This document shows, piece after piece, positions 8,426-17,299 of a stretch of DNA of 64,000 nt. The stretch lies in the NCBI GenBank assembly GCA_040506195.1, contig JBEVXH010000008.1, forward strand, positions 124,001-188,000. The letters run 5' to 3'. The DNA is from Thiodiazotropha sp040506195 (GTDB lineage: Bacteria > Pseudomonadota > Gammaproteobacteria > Chromatiales > Chromatiaceae). Under the pieces are notes generated by a model. It was not told the DNA's origin. It saw only the letters and a program-made list of their open reading frames with translations, and searched no databases. Position numbers and translations under genes: made by a program. The stretch's first letter is position 1, and each line of letters starts with the position of its first letter.

Positions 8426-9436
8426 ATGCAATCGAAGGTCAGTCCAACCCTCATCGGTCTGTTCATTATGGCATCGCTGGTATTGGGATTGAGCGCAATA
8501 TTTCTACTCTCCGACGGTAGTCTGTCTCATCAATCCACACGCTTCATTCTGTTTTTCGAGAGTGATGTCAAGGGGCTTCAGGTCGGCTCGCCGGTGAATT
8601 TTCGGGGCGTCAGGATAGGCAAGGTCGAGTCGATGTCGATAAACTATTTCAAGGAGAGTGGCGAATTCAGGATTCCCGTCATCATCGGCATCGACGATAC
8701 GCGGGTAGGGATCGATGGTGTACAGACAGGCAGCGGTGTATTGATCGGATTGGATGAACTGATCAAGCAGGGGCTTCGGGCGAGACTCAATCTGCAAAGC
8801 CTGGTGACCGGAAAACTGGAGATAGAGCTCGATTTTCATCCCGGCACGCCGGTTCGACTGGTGAGCACCAATTCGGAGTACCGGGAGATCCCCACCATTC
8901 AATCGAATATGGAACGAATCGCCACCGCATTGGAGGCCATGCCCATTGAACGGATTACGACGCGCCTGTCGGGGATTCTGGACAGTATTGATGAGATGGC
9001 CGCCGACGGTGAGTTTGAGCGCTTGAAAGAGTCTCTGGTCCGGATAACACTGCGTCTCGATAGTATCACCCAACAGCTGTATCAGGTTACGCCTCAACTC
9101 ATAGACGACAGTACACATGCCCTTGCGGAAACGCGGGAAATGCTTACAGAAGTAACCAGAACCGCAGCCAAATCACAGCAGTTGATATCGAAAACTGAAG
9201 GCAGGTTGGCCAGGGTGTTTGCCAGTTGGGAGCAGACCATGGCCAGTGGCGAGGTGACATTCTCGCAGCTGGGGCAGGTGGCCTCTTCAGCGGATAAGGT
9301 GCTCAGTGAGGATTCGCCGGTAATGAACGAACTGACCGCCGCCCTGCGTGAACTGGGTGCGGCGGCAAGATCCATTCGGAATATGTCGGAGTACCTGGAA
9401 CGCCATCCCGAAGCCTTATTGAGGGGGAAGCAGTAA
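8426..9436 (+). CDS. MCE-domain (MlaD-like) lipid-binding protein
   Basis: Periplasmic substrate-binding component anchored in the inner membrane, 336 residues. One N-terminal membrane helix (about 8-29, LIGLFIMASLVLGLSAIFLL) is followed by a single MCE domain (about 38-130) with VKGLQVGSPVNFRGVRIGKV. The 200-residue C-terminal region is largely helical and rich in Ser, Thr and Leu, suggesting a coiled or barrel-forming tail, and is much longer than in E. coli MlaD (183 residues in total). Its stop codon TAA shares a base with the ATG of the following lipoprotein gene. By family, such proteins form hexamers that pass lipids between membranes; transport direction and substrate are not visible here. 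Confidence 0.92.
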   Translation: MQSKVSPTLIGLFIMASLVLGLSAIFLLSDGSLSHQSTRFILFFESDVKGLQVGSPVNFRGVRIGKVESMSINYFKESGEFRIPVIIGIDDTRVGIDGVQTGSGVLIGLDELIKQGLRARLNLQSLVTGKLEIELDFHPGTPVRLVSTNSEYREIPTIQSNMERIATALEAMPIERITTRLSGILDSIDEMAADGEFERLKESLVRITLRLDSITQQLYQVTPQLIDDSTHALAETREMLTEVTRTAAKSQQLISKTEGRLARVFASWEQTMASGEVTFSQLGQVASSADKVLSEDSPVMNELTAALRELGAAARSIRNMSEYLERHPEALLRGKQ

Positions 9437-10047
9437 TGCAATCTACACCTGGTGCGCGAATTGCGATTATCGCGCTTTTTCTTGCGCTGTTGTTTTCAGG
9501 CTGTGCCGGGACCTCGTCCCAACCGACCCGTTTCTATCGCCTCGACGGCCAACCGGGCAAAACCGAGACCATCTCCCTGATACCTCTGCCCGGGCAGCCG
9601 TTATTAGGTATCGGACCGATAAAATTGGCTGCCTACCTGGACCGTCCGCAAATCATTGAGCGCCAGACTCGACATCGGCTGCAGCTGCATGAATTCGATC
9701 ACTGGGCAGGTTCGCTGCAAGAGAATATCGTTCAGGTGGTTACTCATTTGATGCGACAAAAGCTGACTGATATGAAGGTCATCGCCTATCCATGGCATGG
9801 GACTGTCAGGCCGGATTACGAGGTGTTGATGACTGTCAATCGTTTCGAGCGTGAAGGCGACAGGATTTGGCTGCAACTGCGCTGGAGTCTGATTAGGAGT
9901 AGCGACAACAGGCTTATGGAGATGCAACGGCTTGCAATCGAAGAGCCTTTGCAGGGTGGCGGCGTTGAAGCCGGCGTGGTTGCCGCCAATCGTGCGCTGG
10001 GTCAGATGGCAGAGCGAATGGCCACTGCAATCCTCTCCATGGAGTAG
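9436..10047 (+). CDS. ABC-type transport auxiliary lipoprotein (PqiC/YmbA-like)
   Basis: A 203-residue predicted outer-membrane lipoprotein. The signal peptide ends in a clear lipobox (LLFSGC, lipidated Cys about residue 23). The mature part has the features of the ABC_trans_aux family: an RFYRLDGQ opening, LLGIGPIKLAAYLDRPQIIERQ and a DHWAGSLQENIVQVV helix. In E. coli the related PqiC anchors an MCE tunnel at the outer membrane, so this protein probably docks the MCE component there. It overlaps the upstream stop by one base (TAATG), showing translational coupling. It is the last gene of the four-gene operon. Confidence 0.9.
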   Translation: MQSTPGARIAIIALFLALLFSGCAGTSSQPTRFYRLDGQPGKTETISLIPLPGQPLLGIGPIKLAAYLDRPQIIERQTRHRLQLHEFDHWAGSLQENIVQVVTHLMRQKLTDMKVIAYPWHGTVRPDYEVLMTVNRFEREGDRIWLQLRWSLIRSSDNRLMEMQRLAIEEPLQGGGVEAGVVAANRALGQMAERMATAILSME

Positions 10048-10155
10048 CTATCCCGAGCCTGTCCGGAAGACTATTGGGCTAAGGGATCCTGCTTTGCCAG
10101 GCCTTGTGTCTGCCTTGGCTGCACTATCATCGGAACCGGGACTGGTATATCGTCG

Positions 10156-10176
10156 TTCCCACGCTCCGCGTGGGAA
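10156..10176. repeat. REP-like palindrome
   Basis: Stem TTCCCACG / CGTGGGAA with a five-base loop, followed by TGCATACGATAGG, in the convergent space between the Mla-like operon and csiV. Palindromes of this form are widespread in gammaproteobacterial intergenic DNA. It may act as a bidirectional terminator or simply be a REP element; there is no T-tract. Confidence 0.65.
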
Positions 10177-10250
10177 TGCATACGATAGGTCGGAAAAGTG
10201 GGGTATGAGTTCCCACCCCGGAGAGTCGGAACTGGAAACAAGCCGCTGCG

Positions 10251-11036
10251 CTACTGAGTCGCGGGCTTTTGTTCCACTTGCCCCTGCGGCCGGGTCTGGG
10301 TTGGCGGAACTATTGTCGGAACCGGCACAGGGGTTTCAACGATTGCGGGTTGTGGCGGCTCATAGCGTTCTGCGATCGTCAGCAGGCCGATCACCGGATG
10401 GTCGATGTAGTGGAGCTTTCCGCTGCGCATGCGCCTGCTTTCCTGCATCCGATAATGCTGGAAGCGTGGCGTGAAACCAAAGTTGTCATCTTTCGCTTGC
10501 GCAGTGCCTCCACCGACGCTTCTATGTAACACAATATCTGTATCCAGGTGCAGATAGCGTTTGATACTGAATTTCAGGGTGCCCTCGAGTTTCGGTGGAT
10601 TGAAATCCGAGACCTTTGCGCCATCTGCAGGCAACAGAGAGAATCGGATCTGTTTAGCCTTGTCGGGATGTTCCATCGGCTGACGCCATGCAACATGGTA
10701 AAGGGGGCGGTAGTCACGGGATCTTCGCATTTGACGCCAGGCGTCATTCAGGGATCTCTCCTCAGCGGGCAAGGCACGAAAGGCGACGGGTTTATTATTC
10801 TCTAGAGGTTGTCCCTTTGTGAACCAGGTCGCATTGCTTGGCGACGGTCTCCCCGGATCATCGGGCCACCCCTCAGTGGAGCCGGAACCTGGCGCAATGC
10901 GTTCGAAGATCAGCACCTCAAATTGATACCAAACGGGGGCGTTGCCATTGTCTGCGCCCGCTGCCGGTAACATCATTGGCTGCATCATGAGTGCGCCTAT
11001 AAGCAGAGCGCTTAACTTATCCCGGAACCTTCTCAT
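10251..11036 (-). CDS. CsiV family periplasmic protein
   Basis: A 261-residue secreted protein with an N-terminal signal peptide (about 1-28, ending AAGA). Family marks are WYQFEVLIFER, FRALPAEERSLNDAWRQMRRSRDYRPLYHVAWRQP (in pieces) and the late LHYIDHPVIGLLTIAERYE. The C-terminus is a Pro/Val/Thr-rich tail. In Vibrio cholerae CsiV is a peptidoglycan-associated protein needed for growth with D-amino acids; the function here is inferred from family only. It lies just downstream of mfd on the same strand with a gap of 114 bases; I recall this pairing from other gammaproteobacteria. Confidence 0.85.
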   Translation of the reverse strand: MRRFRDKLSALLIGALMMQPMMLPAAGADNGNAPVWYQFEVLIFERIAPGSGSTEGWPDDPGRPSPSNATWFTKGQPLENNKPVAFRALPAEERSLNDAWRQMRRSRDYRPLYHVAWRQPMEHPDKAKQIRFSLLPADGAKVSDFNPPKLEGTLKFSIKRYLHLDTDIVLHRSVGGGTAQAKDDNFGFTPRFQHYRMQESRRMRSGKLHYIDHPVIGLLTIAERYEPPQPAIVETPVPVPTIVPPTQTRPQGQVEQKPATQ

Positions 11037-11150
11037 CTGGTAAACCTTGTCAACCCATTCTCATCAATCGCACTATTGTATTCTTCGGTCGATACTGGAA
11101 AGTGCGCCAGTAGCGGTTTCATTATGCATGCCATCCTTTGTTGAACCACA

Positions 11151-14100
11151 TCAGTCTATCAGGCTGTCAAGCAGGGTGTGTATTTTTTTAACCCGCCTGT
11201 CGGGCGCCTCGAGATCGGCGATATAGCGTAGTTTATCACTCCCATCCAGCTTGTATGTATTGGGTCGGCTCTGGATAAGGCCGATCAATATGGCCGGATC
11301 GAGTTCAGGGTTCTCATCAAACAGCAGTCGCGCCCCTTTGGGCCCGGCCTCGATCTTACGAATACCCAGGGGGTGGGCGCGAAGTTTCAGCTCTGTGATT
11401 TCAAACAGATTCTTGGTCGCTTCGGGCAGCAGTCCAAATCGATCGATCATCTCAACCTGCAGATCCCGCAGCTCGGTCCGATCCTTGGCGCTGGCGATGC
11501 GTTTGTAGAGAACCAGACGTGAATGGACATCGGGCAGATAGTCTTCCGGCAGTAGGGCGGGGATATTGAGCTCGATCTCCGTACCGTGGTCCAGCGGCCT
11601 GTCCAACTCCGGTTGTCTGCCGGCCTTAAGCGCCGCTACCGCCCTATCGAGTAGCTCGGTATAGAGTGAAAAGCCGATCTCCTGGATCTGGCCGCTCTGC
11701 TCTTCGCCCAGCAACTCACCCGCACCGCGAATCTCCAGATCGTGGGTGGACAGGGTAAAGCCGGCACCAAGATCTTCAAGGGATTCAATGGCTTCAAGAC
11801 GTTTTTTGGCATCTGCCGTCATGCTTCCCGGCGGAGGTGTCAGCAGATAGGCATAGGCACGATGGTGGGAACGGCCAACACGGCCGCGTATCTGATGAAG
11901 TTGGGCCAGCCCCAATTTGTCCGCCCGGTTGATAATCATGGTATTGGCACTGGGTACGTCGATGCCGCTCTCGATGATCGTGGTGCAGACCAGCAGGCTG
12001 AAGCGCTGGTGGTAGAAGTCGCGCATGATCCCTTCCAGTTCCCGTTCACGCATCTGGCCATGGGCAATCTGGAGTCGAATGCCGGGCAGCAGGGATTCGA
12101 GCCGTTCAGCCATGTTTTCAATGGTGCGTACCTCGTTGTGCAGGAAATAGATCTGTCCGCCGCGCTTCAACTCCCGTTGGCAGGCCTCGATGATGAGGCT
12201 GTCATTCCATTGGCTGACAAAGGTCTTGACCGGATGGCGCAGGGCAGGCGGGGTGGCGATGATGGAGAGATCGCGCATCCCCGACATGGCCATGTTGAGG
12301 GTGCGGGGTATGGGGGTGGCGGTCAGGGTCAATAGGTCGACCTCGCTTCGCAGTGTCTTGAGCTTCTCTTTGTGGCGCACGCCAAAGCGATGTTCTTCAT
12401 CGATGATCACCAAACCCAGATTTTTGAATTTGATCTCCCGTGACAACAGTTTATGGGTGCCCACAACGATATCGATAGTTCCATCCCGCAAACCGTCGAT
12501 CACCTTTTGCTGTTGTTTCCCGGTACGGAAGCGGGAGAGGCTCTCCACCTTCACCGGCCAGTCAGCGAAGCGATCGGCGAAATTCTGGTAGTGTTGTTGC
12601 GCCAACAGTGTGGTCGGCACCAATACCGCAATCTGTTTATTGCCCTGGGTTGCCATGAAAGCGGCGCGCATGGCGACTTCCGTCTTGCCGAAACCCACAT
12701 CGCCGCAGACCACCCGGTCCATTGGACGGGTTGAGACCATGTCCTGCAATACGGCCTCGATAGTCTGGAATTGGTCCGGTGTCTCTTCGAAATCGAATGA
12801 AGACGCGAAGGCTTGATACTCGTCATCGGGTGTGGGAAAGGCCACGCCCCGGCGTGCGGCGCGCCTTGCATAAATCTCGAGCAATTCCGCAGCAACATCA
12901 CGTATCTGCTTGGCGGCCTTTCGTTTTGTTTTTTCCCACTGGTCCCCGCCTAAACGGTGCAGTGGTGCGTTTTCCGGGGATGCCCCGGCATATCGGCTGA
13001 TCAGATGGAGCGAGGCGACCGGTACATAGAGTTTATCGCCGCGGGCGTACTCCAGGGTTAGAAACTCTGTCTCCATGCCGCCTACATTGATGGTCTGCAG
13101 ACCGAGATAACGACCCACGCCATGATCTTCATGCACCACCGGGGCGCCCATGTGCAGTTCGGTGAGGTTGCGTACAATCTGATCCGGATCCTGACTGACC
13201 TTGCGCCGCCTTCGCTCCTGGCGTACCCGTTCGCCATAGAGCTGGGTCTCGGTGATCAGGGCGATACCCTGTTCCTGCAGCCAAAGTCCCTGCTCCAGTG
13301 GCGCCACGCACAGTGCTATCTTGATGTTCTCATTGAGAAAGGTTTCCCAGCCATCAACGACCTTGGGATCTATATGGAGATCCCGCAGGGTTCCCAACAG
13401 CATTTCCCGCCGACCGGCGCCTTCGGCGATAAAAAGCACCCGTGTGGATTTGTTCTCGAGAAAATGCCGCAATGCGGAGGCCGGACCCTTGCTGCGCACC
13501 TGGAATGCGACCGGGGGAGGCAGTTTGGAATTGAAGTTAACCACATCGGTATAGCCTTTACTGCGTGCCGCTACTTTGTGGTAGCTCAGCAGGATTGAGT
13601 GACCCTGCTTCAAAAACGAGGCAAGTTCGTCTGCCGAAATGTAGAGCTTGCTTGGCGCCAGCAGGGGCCGTTCGAGATCGTGACGGCGCTCTTCAAACCG
13701 CACCTTCACCTCATTGAAGAAGATTGTCGCCCGCTCTCTCACCTCTTCCAGTTCCATCACCATATGGTGTTCCGGCAGGTAATCGAAAAGGGTTTCCGTC
13801 TGTTCGAAAAACAGCGGCAGGTAGTATTCAAGGCCGCCGGGTATCCTGCCATCGGAGACATCCTGATAGATCAGGCATTGCTGCAGATCCCCTTCGAACT
13901 GACTGCGGTAGTTACGGCGAAATCGATTGATACCCGATTCATCCATGGGAAACTCCCTGGCGGGGAGCATTTCGATGCGCGGGACCTTGTCGCAGGAGCG
14001 TTGGCTCTCCGGATCGAAGGTTCGTATGGTATCGACCTCATCATCGAACAGATCGATACGATAGGGGCGTTGGCTGCCCATAGGGAAGATATCGAGCAGG

Positions 14101-14630
14101 GACCCCCTGACAGCGAATTCTCCATGGGAAAAGACTTGCGAGACACACTGATAGCCGCCATGTTCAAGCAGTCGCCGGGTTTCATCCAGATCGATGCTTT
14201 GTCCGCATTCGACAATCAGACAATGAGCGTCGAGAAAGCTCTTCGGGGCCAGGCGCTGCATCAATGTGGAAACGGGGGCGACCAGTACGCCCCGCTGCAT
14301 CTGCGGCAGGCGGTAGAGGGTCAGCAGTCGCTGCGAGATCAACTCGGGCAAGGGCGAGAAGAGATCGTAGGGCAGGGTTTCCCAATCGGGGAAATTGATC
14401 ACCGGGACATCCGCAGTGTCGAGAAAGAAACCCAGTTCTCGCTCCAGCCGGGTGGCTGACTGCATATCATGGGTTACCACCAGCAGCAGGCCCTGATAGG
14501 CACTCGCCGCATTGGCTATTGCCAGCGCGGCGCTGGATCCATGTAATCCGCCCCATTGCAGCCGTTCGCCGGCAGCCTGCGGTAGTATGGGTTCGAATGG
14601 AGATAGCGTTTGTACGGGTTTTTCAGACAT
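11151..14630 (-). CDS. mfd: Transcription-repair coupling factor
   Basis: A DNA translocase that removes stalled RNA polymerase and recruits UvrA. The length of 1159 residues matches the family (E. coli 1148). The N-terminal UvrB-homology region (FPDWETLPYDLFSP, AVRGSLLDIFPMG) is followed by the RNA-polymerase-interaction domain (GAPVVHEDHGVGRYLGL, YVPVASLHLISRYAG). The translocase motor has Walker A GDVGFGKTEVAMRAAF and a DEEH box (VIIDEEHRFGVRHKEKLK), then the TRG-like motif with QIRGRVGRSHHRAYAYLL. The C-terminal D7 domain is complete. It is transcribed toward csiV. Large antisense readings within it are shadows. Confidence 0.98.
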   Translation of the reverse strand: MSEKPVQTLSPFEPILPQAAGERLQWGGLHGSSAALAIANAASAYQGLLLVVTHDMQSATRLERELGFFLDTADVPVINFPDWETLPYDLFSPLPELISQRLLTLYRLPQMQRGVLVAPVSTLMQRLAPKSFLDAHCLIVECGQSIDLDETRRLLEHGGYQCVSQVFSHGEFAVRGSLLDIFPMGSQRPYRIDLFDDEVDTIRTFDPESQRSCDKVPRIEMLPAREFPMDESGINRFRRNYRSQFEGDLQQCLIYQDVSDGRIPGGLEYYLPLFFEQTETLFDYLPEHHMVMELEEVRERATIFFNEVKVRFEERRHDLERPLLAPSKLYISADELASFLKQGHSILLSYHKVAARSKGYTDVVNFNSKLPPPVAFQVRSKGPASALRHFLENKSTRVLFIAEGAGRREMLLGTLRDLHIDPKVVDGWETFLNENIKIALCVAPLEQGLWLQEQGIALITETQLYGERVRQERRRRKVSQDPDQIVRNLTELHMGAPVVHEDHGVGRYLGLQTINVGGMETEFLTLEYARGDKLYVPVASLHLISRYAGASPENAPLHRLGGDQWEKTKRKAAKQIRDVAAELLEIYARRAARRGVAFPTPDDEYQAFASSFDFEETPDQFQTIEAVLQDMVSTRPMDRVVCGDVGFGKTEVAMRAAFMATQGNKQIAVLVPTTLLAQQHYQNFADRFADWPVKVESLSRFRTGKQQQKVIDGLRDGTIDIVVGTHKLLSREIKFKNLGLVIIDEEHRFGVRHKEKLKTLRSEVDLLTLTATPIPRTLNMAMSGMRDLSIIATPPALRHPVKTFVSQWNDSLIIEACQRELKRGGQIYFLHNEVRTIENMAERLESLLPGIRLQIAHGQMRERELEGIMRDFYHQRFSLLVCTTIIESGIDVPSANTMIINRADKLGLAQLHQIRGRVGRSHHRAYAYLLTPPPGSMTADAKKRLEAIESLEDLGAGFTLSTHDLEIRGAGELLGEEQSGQIQEIGFSLYTELLDRAVAALKAGRQPELDRPLDHGTEIELNIPALLPEDYLPDVHSRLVLYKRIASAKDRTELRDLQVEMIDRFGLLPEATKNLFEITELKLRAHPLGIRKIEAGPKGARLLFDENPELDPAILIGLIQSRPNTYKLDGSDKLRYIADLEAPDRRVKKIHTLLDSLID

Positions 14631-14854
14631 TGAGCAAGCTTGGTGGGCTGGATTGAAAAACAGGCGATTGTCTCACAAATTAATGGAGTACGGCCAATCG
14701 GGATGAAGATTGTTTGATCTTCAAAACCTTGAGAGTATTAACCTGTTCCCTCCTGTTATATTCATACAACTTTTTTCATAAAGCTGTATACGTTGCACCA
14801 TTTCACTCACTATTCCTCCGAAGCTTTATGGTAGCCATAGGTTGAGTAAGTAAC

Positions 14855-14869
14855 GTCAACAGGCCCTGG
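14855..14869 (+). repeat. Dispersed motif copy 3
   Basis: GTCAACAGGCCCTGG, a two-mismatch version of the consensus, 40 bases before the pentapeptide-protein start and in the divergent region between it and mfd. Confidence 0.6.
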
Positions 14870-14908
14870 TATTCTAGAGTCATGTATGGATATGACATTG
14901 AAGGAGGA

Positions 14909-15133
14909 ATGTTGAAAAAATACGTACCTAACCTGATTGGCCTCATGGCCGTGTTGTTAACTGCCCAGCTTCCAGCCAGCGAACAGGCTGTCCGGCAACT
15001 GCTCGATCAGAGAAGCTGCCAGCAATGTGATCTCAGGCAAGCTGACCTGTGGGTTGAGGATCTGAGCGGTATCGATCTGAAGGGGAATTTGATCGAAGGC
15101 GCAATGGGACTGCATCAATCGCCTGTGAATTGA
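14909..15133 (+). CDS. Short secreted pentapeptide-repeat protein
   Basis: A 74-residue protein with a signal peptide (LLTAQLPASEQ) and about five pentapeptide-like units: CDLRQ, ADLWV, EDLSG, IDLKG, NLIEG. It then ends abruptly in GLHQSPVN. A strong Shine-Dalgarno AAGGAGG (14901-14907) sits only one base from the ATG at 14909 and four bases from an in-frame TTG at 14912, so TTG may be the true start; an ATG at 14882 would place this site inside the gene. The CxxC near residue 40 may bind metal or form a disulfide. The short repeat tract suggests either a truncated or a minimal family member. No function can be assigned. Confidence 0.6.
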   Translation: MLKKYVPNLIGLMAVLLTAQLPASEQAVRQLLDQRSCQQCDLRQADLWVEDLSGIDLKGNLIEGAMGLHQSPVN

Positions 15134-15174
15134 GCATTGAAACTTCCGCTCTGCCATGTGGGTCAGGCCGGATC

Positions 15175-15474
15175 TCAGGACTTGAACAGATCTTCTGCCG
15201 CCTGGCGCAGGGCGTCTTGTGAAGTTTGAGTATCATTACCCTTGATCTCCGCGGTGGGTTCGAAATATCCGCAGAAGTTGGCCTTCTCCTTATCCATAAC
15301 ACGATCCGCCATCGGCTCTTCACACTGATTGGGTCTATTATGCGCATACCAGCGACAGTTGCGACATACTCGTGTCGGTTTCCCACATGATCGACAGGTG
15401 GTTTCACGGCCATAATCGACTGCCTCCAACTCACTGCCGCATTGCCAGCATTTACCATTGATCGGATCGTTCAT
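15175..15474 (-). CDS. Small zinc-ribbon protein with two four-Cys sites
   Basis: A 99-residue cytoplasmic protein with eight cysteines spaced as two likely zinc sites: C9-x2-C12 with C27-x2-C30, and C37-x2-C40 with C51 and C68. The sequence CRNCRWYAHNRPNQCEEP is followed by a DKEKANFCGYF segment. I do not recognise a named function. It lies 17 bases downstream of the SCO1 homologue and on the same strand, so it may be co-transcribed with the oxidase-assembly genes, but nothing in its sequence links it to copper or heme. Confidence 0.8.
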   Translation of the reverse strand: MNDPINGKCWQCGSELEAVDYGRETTCRSCGKPTRVCRNCRWYAHNRPNQCEEPMADRVMDKEKANFCGYFEPTAEIKGNDTQTSQDALRQAAEDLFKS

Positions 15475-15491
15475 GCCACTCTTCCTCAGTG

Positions 15492-16157
15492 CTATCGTGC
15501 AACTGTTAGACTGCTAATGGCAATGAAGTCATTAGCCATCTTTTCTGCGTCGTGAGGGGGGCTGAAGTAGGCATGGAAACGGCCTTGCGGATCGACAAGA
15601 ATGATTGAGGCGGAGTGGTCCATGACATATCCCATCGCGCTGTCTTCGGTCTCCACCCGCCTATAGAGTATGCCGAGTGGCTTGGTCAACGCCTGCAGCG
15701 CTTCCTCCGGCCCGGTTGCGCCTACGAAGGAGGGATCGAAGTAGGTCACGTATTCGGACAGACGTTCAAGCGAGTCCCGTTCGGGGTCTACTGATACAAA
15801 GGTCACCTGGTAGGGTTTGGTGGATTTCTGAGCCTGGATTCTGTTGTGCATCTCGGCAAACAGAGACATGGTTGTGGGGCAGATATCCGGACAGTAGGTA
15901 TAACCGAAACTCATGAAAGTCCAGCGCCCAAGGAGGCTCTGATTGTCAAAGGCTGCGCCATTGTGGGTAGTCAACGAAAAAGGCTTGAGTGGCCTGAACT
16001 CAGGCATCAGCAATGCCTGTTCGGTCTTCACCGGCTCAGCTACGGGAGCCGAAGCGCTTTTCAGCGGAAAAAAATACCACACTACCAACCCGGCAACTAC
16101 CGATACCGCGATGATCAGTGGTATGAGATTCATACGTGATGTATCGTTTTCTTTCAT
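15492..16157 (-). CDS. SCO1/SenC family copper chaperone
   Basis: A 221-residue protein anchored by one N-terminal membrane helix (about 10-30) with a thioredoxin-fold domain in the periplasm. The copper-binding/redox motif is YTYCPDICP (Cys89, Cys93), and the third ligand is the His in YVMDHSASIILVDPQG. SCO proteins deliver copper to, or reduce, the CuA site of cytochrome c oxidase subunit II. The gene is directly downstream of heme A synthase (7-base gap) on the same strand, which supports a role in maturing an aa3-type oxidase encoded elsewhere. Confidence 0.93.
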   Translation of the reverse strand: MKENDTSRMNLIPLIIAVSVVAGLVVWYFFPLKSASAPVAEPVKTEQALLMPEFRPLKPFSLTTHNGAAFDNQSLLGRWTFMSFGYTYCPDICPTTMSLFAEMHNRIQAQKSTKPYQVTFVSVDPERDSLERLSEYVTYFDPSFVGATGPEEALQALTKPLGILYRRVETEDSAMGYVMDHSASIILVDPQGRFHAYFSPPHDAEKMANDFIAISSLTVAR

Positions 16158-16164
16158 CGTGATG

Positions 16165-17175
16165 TTATTCGTGTCTTCTCGAAACCCAGATAAGCGTGAC
16201 TATCAATAAGAGCAGCAGTGCCGCACCTCCATTGTGTGCTACTGCAATGCTTAATGGAAGGTGCCCGAGTACATTCGTTATACCAAGGGTAATCTGTATG
16301 ACCAACAGTATCAGGAGGATGACTCCCAGCTTTCTAAGCAGTAGTGAGGATTCAAGACGTGCCAGGCGCCAGACCAGGAAACCCAGGGTGAGAGCTGTGA
16401 TCAAGGCGCCAACTCGATGGGTTATGTGGATGGCAGTCCTTGCATCGTTTTCAAGCACACCGAATTCATAGTTGACGCCTAGGCCCCGCCACAGCACGAA
16501 GGCCTCGCTGAAGTCTGTTTCAGGCCACCAGGAACCGGCGTAACAGGTGGGGAATTCGATGCAAGCCAGGGCGGCGTAATTGCTGCTGGTCCAGCCGCCC
16601 AAGGAAATCTGTAACACAAGAACCATCAGTGCCAAATGTATCAACCTGCGTGTCGATCTGGAGGTGTCGATGGCGTGGGCCGGACCGATCGGGCGTAACT
16701 TAAGAACCAGAAGACCCAGCAGAACGAATGTGGCAAAACCACCCAGCAGGTGGGCAGTGACAATCGCCGGTTTCACCAACAGAGTCACAGTCCACATGCC
16801 CAGGAGGGCCTGAAAAATGACCAGCAACAACAACAGTGTGGGCAACAGCAGGGGTTGCATGACGTAGCGTCGATTGCGCCAGGCGAGTATTGCCAGCATC
16901 AGGATGGCGATTCCCAGGCTGCCCGCCAGATACCGATGCACCATCTCTTTCCACGCCTTGTCTTGATCCAGTGGCCGGTCGGCGTAGGCGCGATTCGCGT
17001 CTTCAACCGCTTTTTCGTCAACCGGCACCACCAGCTTACCGTAACAGCCGGGCCAGTCGGGGCAACCCAGCCCTGCATCCGAGAGGCGTACATAGGCTCC
17101 CATCAATATCACGCAGAAGGCCAGCAGGCAGGTAAATGCGGCAAGGCGATATTGGTAGATAAATGTCATTTCCAT
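16165..17175 (-). CDS. ctaA: Heme A synthase (COX15/CtaA family)
   Basis: Converts heme O to heme A in the inner membrane for aa3-type terminal oxidases. It is about 336 residues with eight membrane segments in two related halves. Visible marks include GAYVRLSDAGLGCPDWPGC, EMVHRYLAGSLG (first His pair), TSSNYAALACIEFPTC and IHITHRVGALITA (second half). An in-frame GTG lies one codon upstream (17178) and an ATG three codons downstream (17166), so the exact start is uncertain. It is the first gene of ctaA-SCO1-zinc ribbon and is divergent from a heme-copper-oxidase-like gene 125 bases away. Confidence 0.95.
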   Translation of the reverse strand: MEMTFIYQYRLAAFTCLLAFCVILMGAYVRLSDAGLGCPDWPGCYGKLVVPVDEKAVEDANRAYADRPLDQDKAWKEMVHRYLAGSLGIAILMLAILAWRNRRYVMQPLLLPTLLLLLVIFQALLGMWTVTLLVKPAIVTAHLLGGFATFVLLGLLVLKLRPIGPAHAIDTSRSTRRLIHLALMVLVLQISLGGWTSSNYAALACIEFPTCYAGSWWPETDFSEAFVLWRGLGVNYEFGVLENDARTAIHITHRVGALITALTLGFLVWRLARLESSLLLRKLGVILLILLVIQITLGITNVLGHLPLSIAVAHNGGAALLLLLIVTLIWVSRRHE

Positions 17176-17299
17176 CACACCAAGGTACGATATGAGCCAT
17201 TCCTATGGCAAATCTATGTGGTTCCCGTGGGTTATGGATATTTAATCTGTCTAGCCGTGAAGTGGCTGGCTGAATCGTAGAAAGCTGGGGTGAAAAGGT

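Noticed and set aside
11742..14459. Plus-strand reading frames of up to 286 residues opposite mfd
   Set aside because: mfd on the minus strand is complete with all helicase motifs; the plus-strand readings show no family features.
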